DNA from: Allacma fusca
Lineage: Eukaryota; Arthropoda; Collembola; Symphypleona; Sminthuridae
Direction: 5' to 3'
Assembly: GCA_947179485.1 (NCBI GenBank)
Contig: OX359247.1
Location: 41,702,801 to 41,766,800, forward strand
Length of the DNA: 64,000 nucleotides
Below, piece after piece: positions 57,761-64,000 of the stretch (the first letter of the stretch is position 1; each line of letters opens with the position of its first letter). A program made the position numbers and the translations under genes. Under the pieces are notes generated by a model. It did no database searches. It saw only the letters and a list, made by a program, of their open reading frames with translations, and was not told the DNA's origin.

Positions 57761-59254
57761 ATGCTGACAAAGGAGGAATTTAAATATAATTTGGTCCTAT
57801 ACAAAAAACTAGCGTCCCTAAAAATATTTCCTATTGAAATGGTAGTATCCACGGGTCATCTCCGGATTGAGACAAATGGGAAAAAGAAGGTTATCAGCTA
57901 CGCCATTAACATCCTCACATTCATTCGCTTGATTGACTTCATTTATGTTCTTCTCGCCTCGCCTCAAATCCACCAACTGGCAGCTCTGCAGCGTTTCATA
58001 CTTCATTTTGTAAATGTGGTCACTTGCACGTATGGAGTTGCGGCATACACAATACAATTTGTTCTGAAGCCATATGTCACTGCTGCAATTTTCAATACAT
58101 TTTTTGTTGAAGAAACCCGTCGAGGTAAACAATTAACATATCAATTTTCAAAGAAATCTCAAAAACCAAATATGTTCATATGTTTCAATGTTTATAAATA
58201 TGCTAGTTGTAGGGGTTTCTCTAGTTTATTAATGAACGGATATTTATAAAGAAAGTTATTGTTACTTTTCCCCTTTTTTATTACATTTCATCGTATTGTT
58301 CTTGCCCTGTAGGATTTGATACAGGCAAGCGAGAACAGAAAATGCGAAAAAATATGCGTAAGTACTCTGTGCAAGAACTGGCAGCAATGGGCTGCCTGGT
58401 TCTGTTCATACTGAGCAACATTGTGATAACGCTATTTGTATCCCATTTACAAATGGAAATGCACTTGTTCTACCGCCTGCCGCCAGGACTGCAAACCAAT
58501 TTCACGTTTTACGGCCTTCTAGCAATGGAAATTTGCTTTGCTGTGGTTTGGGCCGCTACGGCAACTTTCAACGTAAACATGCAGCTGCTGTTCTTTCAGA
58601 AAATGAATGACGTTCTGGATCATCGAATTAGTGTTTTAAGGTAACTACTTAGTTTTAGTGTTATTGTTGAAATGGTTGAAAATTGGGTGTTTTAAGATGC
58701 ACTAAAATTATTTTGAGGGATTTCCGATTTTTGCTCTAAATTTCGGAATTTGTTGGCCTTATTTCAGAAAATTCAATGCAAATCGTGGTCATAACTTCCA
58801 AATCCTTGAAGAGTACCGGCAATGCCATAAACTCCACCTCTTTCTTTTGCTGTTCAATTCAGCCTGCTCCAAACTTATTTTTGGCCTGAAATGTCTCTGC
58901 ATGTGTTGCACAATCCTGTGTGGATACTACACCATCCAAAATTTCGATGAGGAACCAGTCCTAGCGGGCCTCTTTGGACTTCTAACTTTCAACTCCATTG
59001 TGGCTTTTGCAGTTATTTACGATAAGGCTTTCTCAATACCGGAGAAATTTCAAATTTTCAAGGAGGAACTCCACGTTGCGTCTAAGATGTCAAATTTGAC
59101 CCCAGTGCAGGAAAGGCTAATTGAGAAGACCATCTACAGTGTTAGAAACGTTGGAATTCAGGTGGCGGGTTTTCATAATTTTGAGCGCGCATCAACGATA
59201 CGCTTTGTGGACTTTGTCAGCAGGAATATTTCTGGGCTTTTGATCGCCACTTAA
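57761..59254 (+). CDS. 7TM chemoreceptor-like (gustatory receptor-type) gene, three exons, complete
   Basis: Exons 57761-58124, 58313-58640 and 58768-59254; introns GTAAAC...TGTAG (phase 1) and GTAACT...TTTCAG (phase 2). The 1179-nt CDS encodes 392 residues. ATG 57761 is used because the frame upstream opens only with TTG. Hydrophobic helices include ISYAINILTFIRLIDFIYVL, FILHFVNVVTCTYGVAAYTI, LAAMGCLVLFILSNIVITLF, FYGLLAMEICFAVVWAATAT, LKCLCMCCTILCGYYTI and LAGLFGLLTFNSIVAFAVIY. The end has VGIQVAGFHNFERASTIRF and VDFVSRNISGLLIAT, the position of the conserved C terminus of arthropod Gr-type receptors and similar to collembolan relatives I remember (...GxFHxxERxSTxxFxDYVxxN). The canonical TYhhhhhQF is absent. 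Role would be a membrane chemosensory channel; ligand unknown. AATAAA is at 59427-59432. Confidence 0.75.
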
Positions 59255-59538
59255 TTTTCACAAAGAAGAGAAAAATGAGGTGCTGTAAATTCTGCCCATG
59301 ACCGAAACCAATTGGCCTGAATCTGATGCCTTGTGACGCAAGACGCAAAATATTGCACGTTAGAAAACCTCGTTATTAGGATCAAAACAAATGTCACGCT
59401 TTGCGGAGGAGCACATAAATTAGCACAATAAATGATAAAAATAAACAAGCACTGCAATATAATTGTAAATGTGATTAATTGTTTTCAAAATAAGTGTACT
59501 TATACTTACCTGAAATAGTTTTCTGTTCTGACTGTAAC
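59255..59538. other. 3' flank of the receptor gene
   Basis: Contains the polyadenylation signal at 59427-59432; nothing else seen. Confidence 0.5.
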
Positions 59539-59542
59539 TTTA

Positions 59543-59635
59543 CAATTTATCACGTCGCCCCTTAGTGACCTTTCAATTTATCACGTCGCCCCTTAGTGAC
59601 CTTTCAATTTATCACGTCGCCCCTTAGTGACTTGG
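59543..59635. repeat. 31-bp tandem repeat, three copies
   Basis: TTTATCACGTCGCCCCTTAG plus GTGACCTTTCAA is repeated three times with the third slightly diverged at its end. It directly abuts an AAGGC-type element. The GC-rich core contrasts with the surroundings. Function unknown. Confidence 0.9.
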
Positions 59636-59652
59636 CCACTTGGCAATCTAGC

Positions 59653-60115
59653 AGGCATAGGTACACAGCCTTCGAAAGCTAGCCTTCCAAGAAGGCTTCA
59701 TTGCAGGCGGCAGACGATTTTTCATCCGATTGAAGGAAAATGGAATGCAGGCTGAATTTTTTCGCGAAGGTTGAGGGAAGGCTTCATAAAATTTACAAAA
59801 AATGATGTTTGAAGGAAGGGAGGGTAAGATGTATCTTTCAGATGTATTAAAGGCTTTACGGGGATCATACCTTATGTATAAAATAAAAGACATAATTGTG
59901 AATTCTGTTAAATATTTACATGAACATTCGTATCTCCATTCATTTTGGCGACATTTTTGGTCAAAACTACTTCGTTTTCAAAATTCCTGCGAGTTTTAAT
60001 ACCACTTCTAAAATTTTGCATACATAATTTTGAAGGTTTTATTTGTTTGTAGGAAGAAGGAAGGCATTTTGTTTTAAATTGGCCTTCGAGGGCTTAAAGG
60101 AAGGCCATTTCATTT
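59653..60115. mobile_element. AAGGC-family hAT-type MITE, decayed
   Basis: Left end CAGGCATAGGTACACAGCCTTCG is diverged; right end reverse complement is CAGAGAGATGTTCAAATGAA, similar to CAGAGATGTCCAGATGAA of the 20098-20729 copy. GAAGGCTTC-type repeats adjoin both ends. A perfect 8-bp duplication was not found, so it is older. Confidence 0.6.
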
Positions 60116-61077
60116 GAACATCTCTCTGATCTATTGGTAATCATAGATGCATTTTTATACACCAGTAGTATTTTTAATTCAGCAGTTTTTCACAAACATC
60201 ATATCAAGCATATGCATGCACGAAAATTTTAAAAACATTTACATTCAAATCAATTAAATTGCTTGTATACGATAATCTGCGATATCTAGCGGCTTATGCA
60301 ATTGGTTCAGTAATTACTTTTGGTGGTCACACACGAAGCAGACAATCAAACAGCCCTTAAAAATCTAAGGAAAAATCAAATCCGCGCAAATAAATTCCGC
60401 TATGGAATTAATTACCATGTATTTAAATTCCAGAAGTTATGCAGTGCTTTTACAATTGTCCACTCCTGAAAATTATAGTATGCAGAGGTACAGGTCCTGC
60501 ACATACAATATACAATTGGCTGAAACCAAAGTTCTGATGTGCTACTTAAAATCTAATAGCCGTTACATTTTGGCCAGTGGTGAGGTTACAAAGTGTATAA
60601 GAAGCAGCATAATTTACAAATATTTTCACAGAATTTAACAGTATTTTTTACAATTTATTTCAATCATGTCTGTAGTTGCTTACCTAAATTTAGTATGCAG
60701 TAATAATCATTACTTTATTCTTATTCATTACAAACACAGTATCACAATCTCGATTCAAATATTAATTATCAACAACTATCATTATACATGTCTAATGAAA
60801 TGGTCTTAGTCTTAAAATATTTACTTACAGCTCAGCCAACATCTAAGTCAGAAATGAAGATTAAGTCCCAGTGTACGAACTATGAAAGCTTATAAGTGCA
60901 TGGTGCACTGTTAAAAGAGCAATCCTATATGAGCATTAAGCATTATGCCATCAATATTGTTCTTAGAATGAAAGTAATAAAAGGAATGCAGACTATAGAG
61001 AGCCAACTATAAGAGCACAACTGCTGCTAATAATACTAGAATAATTATATGTTAGAATTGTAATTTATTGCTATGCT
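60116..61077. other. Intergenic, 3' side of the NSRP1 gene
   Basis: No gene seen. A minus-strand AATAAA at 61069-61064 lies nine bases after the NSRP1 stop and may be used; further ones lie near 60716. Confidence 0.4.
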
Positions 61078-62991
61078 CTAATTTGCAGACACTATTGCAG
61101 GTCTCAGAGGGCAGGAGTCTTTTCTTTCAATATATCTCCTAAAAGCATCTTCAAATACTGATCCGACTGTTCGCTTCTCCCAAATTTTATTTCGCCGACT
61201 TTCTATTTCTTCCTGAGTGAGCTCCGTAGAACTAACTAACGCTGGAGGTGGTGACGAAGTAATTTTAGATTCTTCAGTTTTCTTCTTTCGAGAACTTCCA
61301 CCGCGATTCTCATCAATTTTGGGATCAGGCTCTTCGCGATGTTTTCTACTGTGCCCTGGTTTATCTTCCCTGCGTTTGTCTCTTTGCTCGCCATCTCGAG
61401 ATCTAGCTCTGTTCCTTTCCTTCGGCCTGTCTCTGTGTCGTTCCCTTGATCGGTCTCTGTCCCTATCCGGTGACCTATCCCGGTCTTTGTCGCGTGAAAA
61501 GTCATGGCGCTTGTCTTTATGACGACGGTCACGGCTCCGACTTCGACTTTGGTGATGCTTTCTATGTCCTCGACTTCGGTACTTATCTCTATGATGGTGG
61601 TGACGACGTCGTTCACGACTACGACTTCGCTCCCTGCTCCTGCTTTTTCTTTCTCGGCTCAAAGATCTTTCCTTACTTTTGCTTCTGCCCTTACCTCTAC
61701 TACGACTCCTGTCCTCCCTTTGTTTTGGAGATGGAGCTTCAAGACTTCGACTCTTTCTTTCAACTTTTGGACTCTTACTTTGGTCAGGGATAGGTGCTCC
61801 TTCTTCGTCGCTAACTTTCTCTTCCTTTATACTAGGGCCCTGACTTTCTGACGACGTGGGCTGAGTTTCTGCATTTTGAGATCTGTACAAGTGCCTATAA
61901 AATCCACTAAGGTCTTTCTGCTTTGTAACATCCGTCAGATCTGCTCAAAACAAAAACCGTTCGGTCTAAATCACGTACATAGATCGTCTCGTATACAGAG
62001 TTTTAATTATAACCAAAATATCATACAACACATTCTTCCATAACATCAATTGTTTTCGGCTGTAATAACCTATAATAATACTTGGACATCTTACCATCAA
62101 TCATATCTCTCTTCTTAGCTTCTTCCAGCAATAGCTGTTGTTCTTCCATTTTCTTTCGGTAAGCTCCGGTTACAAATTCCTCCTTGTCTGCAAATTCGTC
62201 TCCTTCGGCTTCCCTCTCTTTTTGAACTTGTCGTTCAACTCGTTGCTCGTTCTCAAGCTTCCGTCTTTCAGATGCTTTCATCAGAGTATCAATATATTTG
62301 GATTTTTGTGTCGACTTGAGCAATTCTCTCGACTGCAATTTCTTCTCCTCCATTTCATCGTACACCTCATCATATTGATACACCGTGGGATCTTCTTTCA
62401 GTGCATTTTTGATGACTTGCTGCGCCTGTTTCTGTTGCATACTCCCACATTTTTGACTCTACAAATCAAAATTACATTAAAATCCTCCCAAAAAATGACA
62501 ACTTGTCGAAGGTTCCGACAAATACGATTTAAATTACATTTAAAATATTTCTCTACACTTACTTTAGTCGAGGTACCCTTTTTACTCACAGGTGCATCAG
62601 AATCATCTGATTCATCATCAAATATATTCTTCCTGGGAGGGGTGGACCCTTTTGTCTTTTTCCCTTTTGACGGTATTATCAAACCATATCTGTACAGACA
62701 ATCAATTTAAAATCATTAGTATTTACCCACCTATCTCCAACAAATACTGGGATTTATGATCGTTTCATTAAACAATTTCAAAACGCCTTTCCACTCTCAC
62801 CCCACACAATTCACCAAAATATTAATTTGCGAATTATATATAAATTATTTAAACATAAGTACTTCAATTTAAAATCAATTTCCTCTGACCCACACAACAC
62901 AAAAATATTTCCTTGAACAATAATATCAGGACAAAATTCATAATTTATTTATTCCACTTGAAATAAATTTCACTCACTGTTTCTCAGCCAT
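61078..62991 (-). CDS. NSRP1: Nuclear speckle splicing regulatory protein 1, four exons, complete
   Basis: Exons 62991-62978, 62689-62563, 62458-62095 and 61940-61078; donors GTGAGT, GTAAGT, GTAAGA; phases 2, 0, 1. CDS 1368 nt, 455 residues. It starts MAEKQYGLIIPSKGK, matching the QYGLI(L)P start of vertebrate NSRP1/CCDC55. An acidic IFDDESDDSD stretch follows. Next is the conserved coiled-coil domain with ALKEDPTVYQYDEVYDEMEE, SKYIDTLMKASERRK and DEFADKEEFVTGAYRKKM. The signature DVTKQKDLSGFYRHL opens exon 4. A long Arg/Ser-Asp/His-rich tail (RSRSRE, RDKDRDRSPDRDRDRSRERH) is typical of nuclear speckle proteins. It ends in KIWEKRTVGSVFEDAFRRYI. Role: pre-mRNA splice-site selection in nuclear speckles. 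Intact, and the strongest host gene in the window. Confidence 0.95.
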
Positions 62992-64000
62992 TCTTCCTTG
63001 ATCTGTCAGCCCTTCCAATGATTCGTACTGAAGGTAGGGAATGATTACTAACGTGTTTTGAGATAATACCCTGGATTCCTCAAGCCATTAAATATTTATA
63101 TTTAATATTTAATGTCCTCCTGTTTAATGGTCGATGTTGGTCACTAAACATTTGAGCAAAATAAGCAGTAAAAGAAACACTAGAAATACATACAATCCAA
63201 TCTTGCAAATATCCCAACCCCAGCTATAAAATCGTAAGAGTAAAATTACTCAAGTATTTTTCATATTCCCCGCAAATTTGTACCACGTGGTAGTGACACG
63301 GGCAGAGAATACGGTCACGGCTGCTGGAGTTTCCAAATGGGAATGGTTTCAGTTTCATGTGTTCATTCATTCAATCATGATTTTATTAACACCTTATTTC
63401 TGATTCAGCACAATAATTAGACTAATCTCCCATTATTAACACGCATTATATTGTAAAAATAATAAATTAAAAAATTTTGGTGTAGGTTTCAAAATGAGAT
63501 ATTGCTTCAATAAACAAATGTGCAAATTTTGGATGGAACTGATTCTGCAGTTTTTTTAGGTAATTGTGTCTGCGGATGACAGACGGGTACGAACCAAAGC
63601 AGAGGGACAGCTGGCGCTGCCCCTAAAATGGGCAAACCTGATGAGAATCTCTTCCTTCCCAAGATTCTTTCAATGAGAGGAGAAATCCTTGGAGGATTCT
63701 GGGGTTTACAGCCTAACAATTTCTTTAATGTAGATTCTGAAAATCTAGAGAAACTTTACCTGCTATATTTTCTAAAATAATTACTTTCCGTATAAATATT
63801 TTCGGCTGTAAGAGATGGATCCCGCGAATAACATTGGAATTATTTAAGCATTCGAACAGCAAAAATTGCCGAACACTGAACTGTAATTTGTTGGGTAATT
63901 CTGGTTTTCGAATATTAAATTGGCAAGATTGTCCGTTTCTTTTGTACAATCAACTATGGTTTAGTAATAATTGCAATACGTGGTTAGTGCTTATTTTTAT
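62992..64000. other. Upstream of NSRP1; no firm gene to the window edge
   Basis: A plus-strand frame near 63628-63777 (MGKPDENLFLPKILSMRGE...) and a minus-strand one at 63725-63949 (with a GCAG|GTAAAG donor-like site near 63760) are coding-like, but I recognise neither and they overlap. A gene continuing beyond 64000 is possible. Confidence 0.3.

Noticed and set aside
61217..61851. Plus-strand frames over the NSRP1 tail
   Set aside because: Antisense shadows of the Arg/Ser-rich exon; the minus-strand gene has consistent splice sites and family motifs.

Overview
This is eukaryotic, AT-rich, repeat-dominated DNA from an arthropod, and most likely a springtail (Collembola). The evidence is spliced genes with GT-AG introns, an NSRP1 orthologue, a lineage-type 7TM chemoreceptor-like gene, and many arthropod transposable elements. 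The springtail assignment rests on remembered family resemblance of the receptor and secreted-protein genes; no search was run.

Host genes are few. (1) A five-exon minus-strand gene at 39761-42204 encodes a secreted-type DUF4430 / transcobalamin-like domain. (2) A signal-peptide exon plus a second exon at 47629-48544 (minus) may be the 5' part of the same gene, and a paralogous signal-peptide exon lies at 1144-1270. (3) A complete three-exon 7TM chemoreceptor-like gene of 392 codons lies at 57761-59254 (plus). (4) A complete four-exon NSRP1 (CCDC55) splicing-regulator gene of 455 codons lies at 61078-62991 (minus).

The rest is mostly mobile DNA. 2.97-11.4 kb holds two broken Ty3/gypsy elements in opposite orientation, with the 3' end of an endonuclease-bearing LINE inserted in the first. 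11.75-13.3 kb holds a Helitron helicase tail and a decayed transposase-like gene. 17.0-19.4 kb is a LINE tail split by a 1.75-kb DNA element. 35.3-37.1 kb is a decayed jockey/CR1-like LINE. At least ten hAT-type elements with exact 8-bp target duplications are present. Many have short-period arrays (for example GGGTAC, CGAGTAC, AAGGC, TAGGC, TATTTTG) running inward from their termini, and several are nested.

The most notable object is a 6341-bp element (25762-32102) with about 587-bp terminal inverted repeats that are more than 99% identical. It sits at the centre of a Russian-doll nest (24625-33391). On one strand it carries a DDE-like transposase gene with three frame breaks. On the other strand it carries two intact, paralogous, three-exon genes for tiny signal-peptide plus one-TM proteins. 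Both have identical intron phases, identical 93-nt second exons and their own TATA/initiator promoters. A transposon carrying a tandem pair of type I membrane mini-proteins is the best candidate here for an undescribed system.
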